Assembly (NCBI GenBank): GCA_905182285.1
Contig: CAJJAY010000023.1
Span: forward strand, 1 to 59,830
Direction: 5' to 3'
Source of the DNA: an uncultured Amylibacter sp.
GTDB lineage: Bacteria; Pseudomonadota; Alphaproteobacteria; Rhodobacterales; Rhodobacteraceae
DNA length: 59,830 bases
In this document: positions 44,309-54,284 of the stretch, piece by piece
Layout: each line of letters opens with the position of its first letter
Position numbering within the stretch: position 1 is the first letter of the stretch
Position numbers and translations under genes: made by a program
Notes under the pieces: model-generated
The model's input: only the letters and a program-made list of their open reading frames with translations
Databases searched by the model: none
Told to the model about the DNA's origin: nothing

Positions 44309-44317
44309 AAATAATTT

Positions 44318-45442
44318 CTACTCCAAATGATGTTCTATTGTAAAACTTTTTGGCAAATTATCCGGCTTTTTCTCAATCAAATCTGCTATTGAAATTCCAA
44401 CTTTATGAGCAATTCCAAATCCAATCTTAAAACCTCCCATTGCTAAAAACACACCATCAATATTTGGAACCTTTCCAATCATAGGGTCCCGGCGACGGGC
44501 TTTTGGCCTTACTCCTGCCCATGCCTTTATTGAATGTGCATTCTTAATTTTTGGGCAAATTATTCGAGCACGATCAATGAGTTCTTCAAGTTGAAAATCA
44601 ATATTTGAAGGTTTTGACCAATTTTTTTCTGATGTAGACCCTATGGTAGTTGTTCCATCGTCATGGGGGACAATATAAACACCATCTGCATAAATTTGAG
44701 GGGCATCCCCTAAATTAATATCAAGTAATGCTGCCTGTCCTTTAACTCCAGATCCCATAGGTATATTAAAGTATTCATCTAACGACTCAAAGCCTTCATA
44801 CCCACTGGCTACAATGATTGAGGCACCAAATTCTTGACCCCAACTACCAGAAATCATGCCTGTTTGAAAATTAGTCACTTTAGTATTCTCACGAAACTCA
44901 ACACCTAATACTCTGCAAGCTCGTGCTAAAGAAAGACATGCTCTAGATGGGTAAATGCGGGCAGATAAAGTATCATGAATTAAACCAAATGGTGCAGAGC
45001 TTGGTGAAACTAGATCATGGGATTCAATAACGTCCCACTTAAATTTACCCCAATTTATCTTTGCTTCTTCATGCCTATTTAATGCTAAATTATAGACACG
45101 CTCATGAATGATTGGAGAAATTCTGCCTATTCTACCATATCCAGAGGATAAATTAGATAACTTATCTACTTTTATCCAGTGCGCTTCTGCAGAAGATAAT
45201 GCCTGAAACTGATATTCTTTTTTTACGTGCCATTGATCTGGAGTATAAGGGGCCATTGCTCCTAATATTCCTCCTGATGCCCCAGATCCAATTTTATTTG
45301 AATCAACCACTAAGACTGAAAAATTTCGTTTTGAACAGGCATAAGCACAAGATAGGCCAAATATACCAGCACCAATAATAATTACATCATATGATTTAGT
45401 CGTTGTCATTCTGAAGCCATGAGCGTTAAACTTTAATTTCAT
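44318..45442 (-). CDS. FAD-dependent oxidoreductase (DAO family), possible MnmC(o) partner
   Basis: A 374-residue DAO-fold flavoprotein, with the Rossmann motif GAGIFG at 24-29 and a C-terminal AWAGVRPKARRRDP...AMGGFKIGFGIAHKVG region typical of glycine oxidase-like enzymes. The start may be M12 (45409), since the first 11 residues precede the usual beta strand. It is divergent from mnmD, 15 bases away (or 48 from M12). In gammaproteobacteria the MnmC protein fuses an MnmD-like methyltransferase with a DAO-type domain that removes the carboxymethyl group from cmnm5U34 of tRNA. This gene may be that oxidase on its own; a free amino-acid oxidase is the alternative. Confidence 0.8.
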   Translation of the reverse strand: MKLKFNAHGFRMTTTKSYDVIIIGAGIFGLSCAYACSKRNFSVLVVDSNKIGSGASGGILGAMAPYTPDQWHVKKEYQFQALSSAEAHWIKVDKLSNLSSGYGRIGRISPIIHERVYNLALNRHEEAKINWGKFKWDVIESHDLVSPSSAPFGLIHDTLSARIYPSRACLSLARACRVLGVEFRENTKVTNFQTGMISGSWGQEFGASIIVASGYEGFESLDEYFNIPMGSGVKGQAALLDINLGDAPQIYADGVYIVPHDDGTTTIGSTSEKNWSKPSNIDFQLEELIDRARIICPKIKNAHSIKAWAGVRPKARRRDPMIGKVPNIDGVFLAMGGFKIGFGIAHKVGISIADLIEKKPDNLPKSFTIEHHLE

Positions 45443-45457
45443 TTAAGGCAAAAACGT

Positions 45458-46132
45458 ATGTGCGACCAGATAAAAAATGCATCCCTTAAATGGCATAATA
45501 AAACAATTCCTATATCAACAGTTTTTGATGACAGTTATTTTTCAATATATGATGGCTTAGCCGAAACTAAGCATGTATTCTTATCAGGAAATAATTTGTC
45601 AAACCGTTTTAAAAAGGGATTTCATGTTGCAGAGTTAGGCTTTGGGTCAGGGCTAAATCTACTGGCAACATGGCAATTATGGTTAAAATCAGGTCAAACA
45701 ACACCTTTAAAGTTTACAAGCTTTGAAGCTTTCCCGATGGCATTAAAAGATATGGAACAGGCCTTGGAAAGTTGGCCTGAATTAAATCATTTTGCAGAGG
45801 AAATGCTAAAACAATTAGAAAATGGTTGGACAATAAATACCACAACTTTAAATGCTGAAATTATAATTGGTGATGCAAGAAATACACTTAAATCCTATCA
45901 TCAATTAGCAGATGCATGGTTTTTAGATGGTTTCAGCCCTGCAAAAAATCCTGAAATGTGGGAAAAAAATTTATTAACTTTAGTTGCTGACCATACTTCT
46001 CTTCTAGGAACATTTTCAACCTACACTGCCGCTGGGTTTGTTCGAAGACATCTTACTCAGGCTGGCTTTGAAGTTGAACGTATCAAGGGATTCAATAAAA
46101 AACGTCACATGAGTATCGGGTATAAATTATGA
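45458..46132 (+). CDS. mnmD: tRNA 5-aminomethyl-uridine-34 methyltransferase MnmD
   Basis: A 224-residue SAM-dependent methyltransferase equal to the N-terminal half of MnmC. It adds the methyl group in the last step of mnm5(s2)U34 formation in the wobble position. The SAM motif ELGFGSGLN is at 59-67; the catalytic block DAWFLDGFSPAKNPEMW and the end GFNKKRHM are typical. It overlaps the following MFS gene by four bases and is divergent from an FAD oxidase, the likely other half of MnmC. Confidence 0.92.
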   Translation: MCDQIKNASLKWHNKTIPISTVFDDSYFSIYDGLAETKHVFLSGNNLSNRFKKGFHVAELGFGSGLNLLATWQLWLKSGQTTPLKFTSFEAFPMALKDMEQALESWPELNHFAEEMLKQLENGWTINTTTLNAEIIIGDARNTLKSYHQLADAWFLDGFSPAKNPEMWEKNLLTLVADHTSLLGTFSTYTAAGFVRRHLTQAGFEVERIKGFNKKRHMSIGYKL

Positions 46133-47328
46133 ATTTCTATGCAGCTAAATCAGATCCTCATTTAATAACATTAATAATAATTACAGCCGCTTCTATAATT
46201 TCATTAAATATGTTCCTACCATCATTAGCACATATGGCATCAGAATTTAATGTATCATACAGTATTATGAATATTTCAGTAGCAGGCTATTTAGCCGTTA
46301 CAGCAATTTTACAACTCATTATAGGTCCGTTATCTGATCGTTTTGGTAGGCGTATAATATTACTAGGAAGTGTTGCTATATTTTGTTTAGCAACAGTTGG
46401 ATGCATTTTTTCAACAAATATATGGTGGTTTTTAGTTTTTAGAATCTTACAAGGTTCAATGATTTCTGGGGCTGCTCTTTCACGCGCTATTGTCCGAGAT
46501 ATGATGGATACAAAAGATGCAGTAAAAGTCTTGGCAGTTATAGCAATGGCAATGGCAATTGTTCCAATGATTGCGCCAATGTTTGGTGGGTTTTTAGATG
46601 AACTCTATGGATGGCGTATAAACTTTTGGGTCTATTTAATCATAGGGTTTTGCCTTCTTTTCTTAATATGGCTTGACCTTGGAGAAACCAATACAAAACA
46701 AAATGAGACATTCCATAAACAATTTTCTTCATACCCAATACTATTTAAATCTAGGAAATTTTGGGGGTATTCTATTTGTATGTCCAGTTCAGTAGCATGC
46801 TTTTATGGTTTTCTAAGTGGCGCTCCACTCGTAGCAACAAAGGTATTAGAACTTCCACCATCAGAGTTAGGTTTATATATTGGTTCAACATCTCTTGGTT
46901 TTTTTGTTGGAAGTTTCTTGTCAACAAAAATTAATTTATATCTTAACCTTACTCAAATGATATTATTTGGTCGAATTGTTGCAGTTATAGGAATATCTTC
47001 AGGCCTAATTTTGGTTTTAATGGGAAATATTTCCACATTTACAATATTTGGGTCTGTAATTTTTATTGGTTTAGGGAATGGGTTTTCATTACCTGGTAGT
47101 CATGTTGGGATTATGAATGTGCGTTCTGATTTAGCAGGTAGTGCATCAGGATTATCTGGAGCAATGGCTGTAGGTTTTGGCGCTATTGTTGCAACTTTAA
47201 TGGGTTTAATATTAACAGCCGTTGATGGGGCATATAAATTTTTACTAATACTACTAATTGTAAAATTAATTAGTCTTGGTGCTGCAATTTGGGTGCATAT
47301 GTTAGAATCTAAGTCTATAGAAACATAA
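46129..47328 (+). CDS. Bcr/CflA-family multidrug-efflux-type MFS transporter
   Basis: A 399-residue membrane protein with about 12 hydrophobic helices. The opening FLPSLAHMASEFNVSYSIMN and motif A in GPLSDRFGRRIIL mark the Bcr/CflA drug-proton antiporters. FRILQGSMISGAALSRAIVRDM is the family's helix-4/5 block. Substrate unknown. Its ATG overlaps the mnmD stop, so the two are translationally coupled; a functional link is not obvious. Confidence 0.88.
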   Translation: MNFYAAKSDPHLITLIIITAASIISLNMFLPSLAHMASEFNVSYSIMNISVAGYLAVTAILQLIIGPLSDRFGRRIILLGSVAIFCLATVGCIFSTNIWWFLVFRILQGSMISGAALSRAIVRDMMDTKDAVKVLAVIAMAMAIVPMIAPMFGGFLDELYGWRINFWVYLIIGFCLLFLIWLDLGETNTKQNETFHKQFSSYPILFKSRKFWGYSICMSSSVACFYGFLSGAPLVATKVLELPPSELGLYIGSTSLGFFVGSFLSTKINLYLNLTQMILFGRIVAVIGISSGLILVLMGNISTFTIFGSVIFIGLGNGFSLPGSHVGIMNVRSDLAGSASGLSGAMAVGFGAIVATLMGLILTAVDGAYKFLLILLIVKLISLGAAIWVHMLESKSIET

Positions 47329-47378
47329 CATAGCTAAAATATAATACATATTTCAATTAAACACTTGGAATTTTTTAG

Positions 47379-48251
47379 ATGGAACAAACTAATCTTCGTC
47401 TTGGCATAGCACTAATGGTTGCGACTACTTTTGTTTTTGCAATGCAAGATGGTATCTCACGTTATCTAGCAGGTGAGTATAATGTCTTTTTGGTTGTAAT
47501 GATTAGATACTGGTTCTTTGCAGCATTTGTAATTTTTTGGGCAAAAGCAAATGTAGGGTCAATTAGAAAGGCCGCGCAAACTCAGCAACCAATACTACAG
47601 TGTTTTAGGGGTATAATTCTAGCAGTTGAAATTTGCATTATGGTGCTTGGATTTGTTTTAATAGGGTTAATACAAAGTTTGGCAATATTTACTATTTATC
47701 CATTAATTATTGCAGCTTTATCAGGGCCCATATTAGGCGAGAAAGTTGGTTGGCGTAGATCAATTGCTATTTGTATTGGTTTTTTAGGTATACTAATTAT
47801 TCTTCAACCAGGTTATGCAGTATTTAGTATTTATGCGGTGTTTCCATTATGCTCAGCAATTTTATTCGCACTATATGGCCTTTTAACAAGATATGCTGCA
47901 AGAAAAGATAGTGCGGCTACTAGTTTCTTTTGGACCGGAACTACAGGGCTTATTGTTACCACTGTTGTAGGTGTATTTTTTTGGGAACCCATGGCATCAA
48001 GTGATTGGATATGGATGTCACTTCTTTGTGTAACTGGTGCGCTTGGGCACTTTCTATTAATAAAATGTTACGAAGTAGCTGAAGCAAGTGGCGTACAACC
48101 TTTTGCCTATTTACAGTTAGTTTTTGGTTCTGCTTTAGCAATGCTCGTGTTTGGAGAAACTTTGAAGTTAACAACAGCATTTGGCTCAAGTATTGTAATA
48201 TTAGCAGGTTTATATACCCTTTGGCGCGAGCATATTGCAAAGCAAAACTAA
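47379..48251 (+). CDS. EamA-family (DMT) transporter
   Basis: A 290-residue, ten-helix membrane protein with two EamA repeats. The start ALMVATTFVFAMQDGISRYLA and the GHFLLIKCYEVAEASGVQPF stretch are characteristic of the RhaT/EamA-type subfamily common in alphaproteobacteria. Cargo unknown. It is separated from the MFS gene by 50 bases and overlaps the convergent lytic transglycosylase gene by four bases. Confidence 0.87.
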   Translation: MEQTNLRLGIALMVATTFVFAMQDGISRYLAGEYNVFLVVMIRYWFFAAFVIFWAKANVGSIRKAAQTQQPILQCFRGIILAVEICIMVLGFVLIGLIQSLAIFTIYPLIIAALSGPILGEKVGWRRSIAICIGFLGILIILQPGYAVFSIYAVFPLCSAILFALYGLLTRYAARKDSAATSFFWTGTTGLIVTTVVGVFFWEPMASSDWIWMSLLCVTGALGHFLLIKCYEVAEASGVQPFAYLQLVFGSALAMLVFGETLKLTTAFGSSIVILAGLYTLWREHIAKQN

Positions 48252-50197
48252 TAGCGTTTCAAGTCTTTTATCAGTCCTATAGGTTCAACAAATCCATTTA
48301 TTCTACTGCGGTAAACATAAAGACTCTCAGTTACTCTCATTACATAGTTTCGAGTCTCTTTATATGGAATATGCTCTATCCAATCTACTACTGATATAAC
48401 TGGGTCTCTTGGATCTCCATAAAACTCAATCCATTCATCAACTTTTCTAGGCCCAGCATTATATGCAGCAAAAGCTAATAAATAAGAACCCTCATATTTT
48501 TCTATCAATCTAATTAAATAGGTTGCCCCAAATTTAACATTATATTTGGAATCTGACTTAAGGCGTTTTTTTGAATATTTAATGCCTAATTCTTTTGCCA
48601 TTTGGCGTGCTGTTGAGGGTAGTATTTGCATTAATCCTATTGCTCCCGCTGGGCTAATCGCATTGGCATTTAGCTCACTTTCTCGTCTCGCAACAGATAA
48701 TAAAACCTCTAGTGGCAAATCATTAGGATATATTGATATATCGTTAATTGGAAAATAAGCTTTTGGTAAGATAATTCCCCTTTTAGCTGCTTGCTTTGCA
48801 ATCCCAATTTCTACAAACGATATATTTTTTTCATTTGTAAAATTTGTTAATTTTAACAATTCATCACGGTCTAATGTTTCAGCCATATGAGTCATAAACC
48901 AACGCATCATATCAAGTCTTTTCGCTTGGTGTAAAATAACTGCAGCCTGAAAAACTGTATTATTCACAAAACTAGCAGTTTCCCAATTTACTTTATGTTC
49001 ATTCTCAATAAATGATTTATCTCCAATGAGGCCTAATCTTTCTGATGATAATTGCCCATAATAAGTAAACTGATATCTGGCTGAAAATTTATAATTTTTT
49101 TCTGCTTCCTTTAAATGCCCTAATTTTTCATATATTTTTCCAAGCCAATATCCCGCACGTCCCTTACTAATTGGTGAAGAAACTGACATTTTAAAATTCT
49201 CGAAATGTTTAAGTGCTTGCTTTGCTTCATTTAAATAAGTCATGGAAATATATCCAGATAACCATTCCAAATCTGCATAATCCGCACCATTAGTTAACTG
49301 ATGGTTACTGGCTAGATAATATGCTACCTTTGGTTGGCTTTCTCTCATCGCTCGTCTAGCAAATCCTCGTCGTCTGCTAGCCCATTTTTCAGGCCGCCCT
49401 AGGCTTGATGATACTTTAGTTCTATCGATTAATAAATCTTGCGCATCATCCCATCTATTTTTTCTAATGCGCCACTGAAATCTATCATATGCTAATCCAG
49501 CATCATTTTTGTATAAATCAGGAACTTTTGAAATCAACTGATCAACGTTGGATGAACCTAGCTGTAATCCAATTCTTGCATTTATAAGTTTTTGCATACT
49601 TTTAGGAAATAGATTTAATATTCTCTTTGCAGAAATAACGTCACCACGCCATAAAAGATTATTAAGTCTGTCTATATGATTTGCATTAGTTAGTATTATT
49701 TCGTGATTTAAAAAATCACTTTGACTATCAGAAGTTAGTGAAAGTGTTTTCCAAGAATCAATAAATATTTTAGTAGCCTTAGTGTCTTGCTTTTCGCTCA
49801 ATAAAGCATCTACCAGCCTAAGAGTTCCCCAGGCAGTTTGTGGTCTTTCCGTACCAAAAAAATCCAATATATCTTGAGAATTTGTATTTTTTGGGATTTG
49901 TTTTTCAGCACGCTCTCTTAATTTCTTCAATCCAGGCCATTTCGAATTTCGACTTAAGAAACTCTGATATTCGATCCAATCGCCATGACCTGCCCGTAAT
50001 CGTGACCATTCTAGAATAATCTTAGCAACTGGGTCTTTTATTTTTTTAGAAAAGTCATGCGATTTTGACCACTTTCCATACTCTATTGCGTTTAAACCAT
50101 CGGATAAAATTGATACATCTTTAGAATCTGTTTTTGCACAAATTGGTGACACCAAAATGAACACAAAAAATATAAAAAAATTTAATACTCGAAACAT
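48248..50197 (-). CDS. Soluble lytic murein transglycosylase (Slt70-like)
   Basis: A 649-residue periplasmic enzyme that cuts peptidoglycan glycan strands to form 1,6-anhydro ends. It has an N-terminal signal peptide (about residues 1-21), a long alpha-superhelical region, and a C-terminal SLT domain with the catalytic E506 (RRESELN), followed by GAIGLMQILPSTARQMA and the AAYNAGPRKVDEWI block. The layout is that of Slt70-like proteins. It stands alone, divergent from dapA; the two starts are 144 bases apart. Confidence 0.93.
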   Translation of the reverse strand: MFRVLNFFIFFVFILVSPICAKTDSKDVSILSDGLNAIEYGKWSKSHDFSKKIKDPVAKIILEWSRLRAGHGDWIEYQSFLSRNSKWPGLKKLRERAEKQIPKNTNSQDILDFFGTERPQTAWGTLRLVDALLSEKQDTKATKIFIDSWKTLSLTSDSQSDFLNHEIILTNANHIDRLNNLLWRGDVISAKRILNLFPKSMQKLINARIGLQLGSSNVDQLISKVPDLYKNDAGLAYDRFQWRIRKNRWDDAQDLLIDRTKVSSSLGRPEKWASRRRGFARRAMRESQPKVAYYLASNHQLTNGADYADLEWLSGYISMTYLNEAKQALKHFENFKMSVSSPISKGRAGYWLGKIYEKLGHLKEAEKNYKFSARYQFTYYGQLSSERLGLIGDKSFIENEHKVNWETASFVNNTVFQAAVILHQAKRLDMMRWFMTHMAETLDRDELLKLTNFTNEKNISFVEIGIAKQAAKRGIILPKAYFPINDISIYPNDLPLEVLLSVARRESELNANAISPAGAIGLMQILPSTARQMAKELGIKYSKKRLKSDSKYNVKFGATYLIRLIEKYEGSYLLAFAAYNAGPRKVDEWIEFYGDPRDPVISVVDWIEHIPYKETRNYVMRVTESLYVYRSRINGFVEPIGLIKDLKRY

Positions 50198-50341
50198 TTA
50201 AATCTCAAAAATTTAATGTATTCTTAAGGTAAAATTTTCTATTTTCAAAGCAACATATTATCGAATTTAAATTTCATGGTACACATGGAGCTATTTTAGC
50301 GTTATAGAAATTTTGAATCAGTTACTTTTAGGAGATATGTT

Positions 50342-51214
50342 ATGTTTAAAGGTTCAATGCCAGCTCTAATTACACCATTTAAAAATGGAAAAGTAGATGT
50401 TGATGCACTTAAACATTTAGTAGATTGGCAAATAGCTGAAGGTAGCCATGGCCTTGTCCCAGTTGGCACAACTGGTGAAAGCGCAACTCTCTCTCATTCT
50501 GAACATGAAGAGGTTATTCGCGTTGTAGTTGAACACAATGCAAATAGAGTTCCTGTTATAGCCGGTGCGGGCTCAAACAACACAACAGAAGCACTCCGTC
50601 TTATGCAATTTGCTAAAGATGTAGGGGCAGATGCAGCTTTGGTAGTAACCCCTTATTATAATAAACCTACCCAACGTGGGTTATATGCACATTTTAAAGC
50701 ATTAAACGATATTGGTTTACCAATTTTTGTTTATAATATTCCTGGTAGGTCAGTGGTTGATATGACGCCTCAAACAATGGGCGAGCTATCTAAGTTAGAA
50801 TTTATTGTAGGCGTTAAGGATGCTACAGGATCAATGGATCGCGTTACTCAACAACGCTTAGAATGTGGTGAGAATTTCATACAGATGTCTGCCGAAGATG
50901 CCAGTGCATTAGGATTTTATGCTCATGGCGGTGTTGGAGCTATTTCAGTTACAGCAAATGTAGCACCTAGGTTATGTGCTGAATTTCAAAACTTGTTAGC
51001 AGATGGAAATTTCAACGCTGCATTAAAATTGCAAGATAGACTTATGCCCTTGCATGAAGCCATTTTTACCGAACCAGGTTTGGTAGGCGCAAAATATGCT
51101 GCTTCCCTATTGGATAAATGCAGCGAAGACGTTAGACTTCCATTAACATCTTTGTTGAAAGAAACTAAAGAAAAAATACAAGCTGCTATGCGGCATGCAG
51201 GCATTTTAAATTAG
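50342..51214 (+). CDS. dapA: 4-hydroxy-tetrahydrodipicolinate synthase
   Basis: DapA condenses pyruvate with aspartate semialdehyde, the first committed step to lysine and diaminopimelate. The 290-residue protein has the Schiff-base lysine K159 (GVKDATG), Y131 (VYNIPGR), T43-T44 (GTTGES) and R136, all as in proven enzymes. AGGAG precedes the ATG. It shares the strand with smpB 88 bases downstream, the common dapA-smpB order. Confidence 0.96.
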   Translation: MFKGSMPALITPFKNGKVDVDALKHLVDWQIAEGSHGLVPVGTTGESATLSHSEHEEVIRVVVEHNANRVPVIAGAGSNNTTEALRLMQFAKDVGADAALVVTPYYNKPTQRGLYAHFKALNDIGLPIFVYNIPGRSVVDMTPQTMGELSKLEFIVGVKDATGSMDRVTQQRLECGENFIQMSAEDASALGFYAHGGVGAISVTANVAPRLCAEFQNLLADGNFNAALKLQDRLMPLHEAIFTEPGLVGAKYAASLLDKCSEDVRLPLTSLLKETKEKIQAAMRHAGILN

Positions 51215-51302
51215 TGCTCTTATTTAAAGTAACTATTTCTATAGCTTTTGTTCTTTTTATAGGCTTGGCAGGACGTCACTCGTAGATTATATCCAATGGA
51301 TT

Positions 51303-51779
51303 ATGGCAAAAAATAAATCACCTGATAACAACAAAATGATCGTCGAAAATCGACGTGCCCGTTACGACTATGCAGTAGAAGATGTACTGGAATGTGGACT
51401 CATATTAATGGGCTCAGAAGTAAAAGCATTGCGTATTGGTTCAGCAAATATTGCTGAAAGCTATGTAGATATTGAAAATGGAGAGCTTTGGTTAATTAAC
51501 TCTTATATTTCTCTATACACCCAAGCTAAAAATTTTGGACATGAAGAAAGACGTCGACGAAAACTATTAGTATCCAAGAAACAAATATCAAAACTGTGGC
51601 AAGCAAAAGGCCGCGAAGCTATGACTATTGTTGCACTGAAAATGTATTTTAATGAAAAGGGGAAAGTTAAATTACTAATAGGTACTGCTAAAGGTAAAAA
51701 ACAATCCGATAAACGTGAAACTGAAAAAAAACGAGATTGGAACCGTCAAAAATCACGCCTTTTACGTGAGCACAGTTAG
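51303..51779 (+). CDS. smpB: SsrA (tmRNA)-binding protein SmpB
   Basis: A 158-residue protein that delivers tmRNA to stalled ribosomes for trans-translation. Core blocks: [22 protein letters not shown]-like start, [18 protein letters not shown], and the C-terminal basic tail [20 protein letters not shown] needed in the mRNA channel. The tmRNA gene itself was not found in the window. A second rescue factor, arfB, lies 3.5 kb downstream. Confidence 0.96.
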   Translation: MAKNKSPDNNKMIVENRRARYDYAVEDVLECGLILMGSEVKALRIGSANIAESYVDIENGELWLINSYISLYTQAKNFGHEERRRRKLLVSKKQISKLWQAKGREAMTIVALKMYFNEKGKVKLLIGTAKGKKQSDKRETEKKRDWNRQKSRLLREHS

Positions 51780-51838
51780 TTTATAAAATCTTTTTTATAA
51801 TAATTAGTTAATTAAATTTATGGACCAATTATCACACA

Positions 51839-52120
51839 ATGGAAGCATTACTTATACAATTATTTGCAGGTACATTAAGTTGCATATGTTTAAAAAAAAG
51901 ATTTGTAAAAAGACAATACACTTATTTCAATTGTATCATAGTTGGCATCTTTGGAGGTGGTTTTGGTGGCCAAGCTTTAAGTCCTGATATAAATGTAATG
52001 AACATCAGTTCAGTAATAAATTTAATCATTTCGGGTGGGTTTTGTGGTGTAAGCTTGATGATATTTATATTTATACTTAGAGTAATATATAATGATCTGA
52101 ATAACATTAGACAAAATTAG
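51839..52120 (+). CDS. Small membrane protein, GlsB/YeaQ/YmgE-like
   Basis: A 93-residue protein with three hydrophobic stretches and a glycine-rich centre (GIFGGGFGGQAL). The centre resembles the GlsB/YeaQ/YmgE (transglycosylase-associated) family, whose role is unknown, but the rest is divergent and the assignment is weak. A CLKKRFVKRQ segment gives a basic cytoplasmic loop. It sits between smpB and the sulfurtransferase gene on the same strand. The start codon lacks a strong ribosome-binding site. Confidence 0.6.
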   Translation: MEALLIQLFAGTLSCICLKKRFVKRQYTYFNCIIVGIFGGGFGGQALSPDINVMNISSVINLIISGGFCGVSLMIFIFILRVIYNDLNNIRQN

Positions 52121-52172
52121 TGAGTAATTAAAATCTTTTATCTTCAAGCCAACTCTTATATGAGATTTAAAT

Positions 52173-52991
52173 ATGCAAGTTACAGTAACAACTGATTGGT
52201 TGGAAAAAAATCACCAAACCGTCAAAATTCTTGATGCATCATGGTATCTACCATCTGAGGGTAGAAATACATTTAATGAATTCAAATCCAAACACATTCC
52301 TAACGCACAGTTTTTTGATATAGATGTAATTTCTGATAAAAATAGCCATTTACCTCACATGCTACCTTCTCCATCTTCATTTAATGACCAAGTTGAGAAA
52401 CTCGGTATTTCAAATAATGTAAAACTTATTATATATGACACTGATGGTTTATTTTCAGCCGCTAGAGTTTGGTGGATGTTTAAAGTTATGGGTCATATTG
52501 AAGTTTTCATACTAGATGGTGGATTACCAAAGTGGATTTCTGAAAATAGACCCATTTCAAACGATCATTACAAAGCACAACGAGGTATTTTTAAATCTTC
52601 ACTCATGCCTTCAACCGTAGTAGATATTCCCCAAATTCTAGAAACAACAGCACAAATTATTGATGCTAGGCACCCAAAAAGATTTTCTGGTGAAGCTCCC
52701 GAACCAAGAATTAATCTAAGATCAGGTCACATACCCAATTCAATTAATATATTTTACAAATCATTATTAAATAAGCAAAACTGTTTAAGGCCTAAATCAG
52801 AATTACTTTCAATTTTTTTAAATGCAGGAATTGATTTAAATAAACCAATAATTACTTCTTGTGGATCAGGCGTAACTGCATCAATTATAATTTTAGCTTT
52901 AAAACAACTAGACCATATTCAGACTGCGTTGTATGACGGGTCATGGTCTGAATGGGGTCTCCGAGACGACCTTCCCATTGCAACTAATTAA
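52173..52991 (+). CDS. 3-mercaptopyruvate/thiosulfate sulfurtransferase family protein
   Basis: A 272-residue protein with two rhodanese domains. The N-terminal one is inactive; the C-terminal one holds the catalytic C230 in the loop CGSGVTA, the signature of mercaptopyruvate sulfurtransferases (SseA/MST) rather than thiosulfate-preferring rhodaneses. The domain linker contains the EAPEPRINLRSGHIPNS block. The reaction is transfer of sulfur from 3-mercaptopyruvate to cyanide or a thiol. It is nine bases upstream of an aminotransferase that can make keto acids such as mercaptopyruvate, so the pair may act in cysteine breakdown (inference). Confidence 0.9.
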   Translation: MQVTVTTDWLEKNHQTVKILDASWYLPSEGRNTFNEFKSKHIPNAQFFDIDVISDKNSHLPHMLPSPSSFNDQVEKLGISNNVKLIIYDTDGLFSAARVWWMFKVMGHIEVFILDGGLPKWISENRPISNDHYKAQRGIFKSSLMPSTVVDIPQILETTAQIIDARHPKRFSGEAPEPRINLRSGHIPNSINIFYKSLLNKQNCLRPKSELLSIFLNAGIDLNKPIITSCGSGVTASIIILALKQLDHIQTALYDGSWSEWGLRDDLPIATN

Positions 52992-53000
52992 GGGCGTAAA

Positions 53001-54185
53001 ATGCTAACTTCTTTAAAAAAACAACCTGCAGATCGTATAATAGGACTATCAGCACTTTATAATGCTGATCCAAGACAAGAAAAAATAGATCTTGGTGTTG
53101 GTGTCTATAAAGATGCCCACGGTAATACTCCAATTATGCGCTCCATAAAAGAAGCAGAGAGCCAATTATGGAATACAGAATCTACTAAAACATATACTGC
53201 AATGACTGGAGATAGTGGCTTTCATAATGCAATGGCGGATCTTGTTTTGGCTGACAGTGTTGACCAAGATCGAGTTTCCTTTTGCGCAACCCCTGGAGGA
53301 ACAGGCGCTATTCACCACGTTTTAGAATTAGTTAAACTAACAGAAACTAATCCTACAATTTGGTTTAGTGACCCAACATGGGGAAATCACCTTACAATTG
53401 CAAAGCATTTAAATATGCAAATTGGGAAATATAGCTATTTTGATAATGAGACACGATCAGTAGATTTTAAAGCTATGCTTTCAGATTTATCTAACGTAGC
53501 TAATGGTGATATTGTAGTATTACATGGATGTTGTCATAATCCTACTGGTGCTAATCTAAGTAAAGATCAATGGAACATAATTTCAGAACTTTTACTTGAA
53601 AAAGAAGCTATACCTTTTATTGACATTGCTTACCAAGGCTTTGGTGAAGGCATCGAAGAAGATGCTTTTGGAACTAGACTTTTAGCAAATAAATTTCCAG
53701 AAATGTTTATTGCAGCAAGTTGTTCAAAGAATTTTGGTATTTATCGTGAACGATGTGGAATTGTTATGGCTATTTCAAAAAATCCAGACATTAGCATTAT
53801 CACACAAGGAAATCTTTCTTACGTAAATCGCCAAAACTTTAGTTTTCCACCAGACCATGGTGCCAGACTGGTAACAATGGTTCTAAGAGACGCCGACTTA
53901 CGTGCGGATTGGGCATCAGAACTAGAACAAGTTCGTATTGGCATGTTAGACGCCAGAACGCATTTAGCTGAAGCACTCCGCACAGAATGTAACTCTGATA
54001 GATTTGATTTTCTTGCACATCACAGAGGAATGTTTTCTCGCCTTGGAGCAACTGAAGAGCAAGTTAATCGTTTACGCGACGAATTTGGGATTTATATGGT
54101 TTTCGACAGTCGCTTAAATATAGCTGGCGTTACTCTGGATAAAGTTAAAACCATCGCAAAAGCTGTTATAGAAGTTGGTATTTAA
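53001..54185 (+). CDS. Aspartate/aromatic aminotransferase (class I, TyrB-like)
   Basis: A 394-residue PLP-dependent transaminase of the AspC/TyrB subgroup (Ib-type relatives excluded). PLP is bound by K243 (SCSKNFGIYRERCG); HGCCHNPTGANL, DIAYQGFGEG and the N-terminal GVGVYKD block are typical. The family moves amino groups between aspartate, aromatic amino acids and 2-oxoglutarate. AAGGG precedes the ATG. The adjacent sulfurtransferase suggests that cysteine could be a substrate, but the sequence does not show it. Confidence 0.92.
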   Translation: MLTSLKKQPADRIIGLSALYNADPRQEKIDLGVGVYKDAHGNTPIMRSIKEAESQLWNTESTKTYTAMTGDSGFHNAMADLVLADSVDQDRVSFCATPGGTGAIHHVLELVKLTETNPTIWFSDPTWGNHLTIAKHLNMQIGKYSYFDNETRSVDFKAMLSDLSNVANGDIVVLHGCCHNPTGANLSKDQWNIISELLLEKEAIPFIDIAYQGFGEGIEEDAFGTRLLANKFPEMFIAASCSKNFGIYRERCGIVMAISKNPDISIITQGNLSYVNRQNFSFPPDHGARLVTMVLRDADLRADWASELEQVRIGMLDARTHLAEALRTECNSDRFDFLAHHRGMFSRLGATEEQVNRLRDEFGIYMVFDSRLNIAGVTLDKVKTIAKAVIEVGI

Positions 54186-54284
54186 TAAAATATAAAATTT
54201 AGATAAGCAAACATAGCGATCCATGTAAAAAAGCTCCCTTGATAAAATTCATAAAACGAGGTAACTGGCACTTGCTTTTACATA

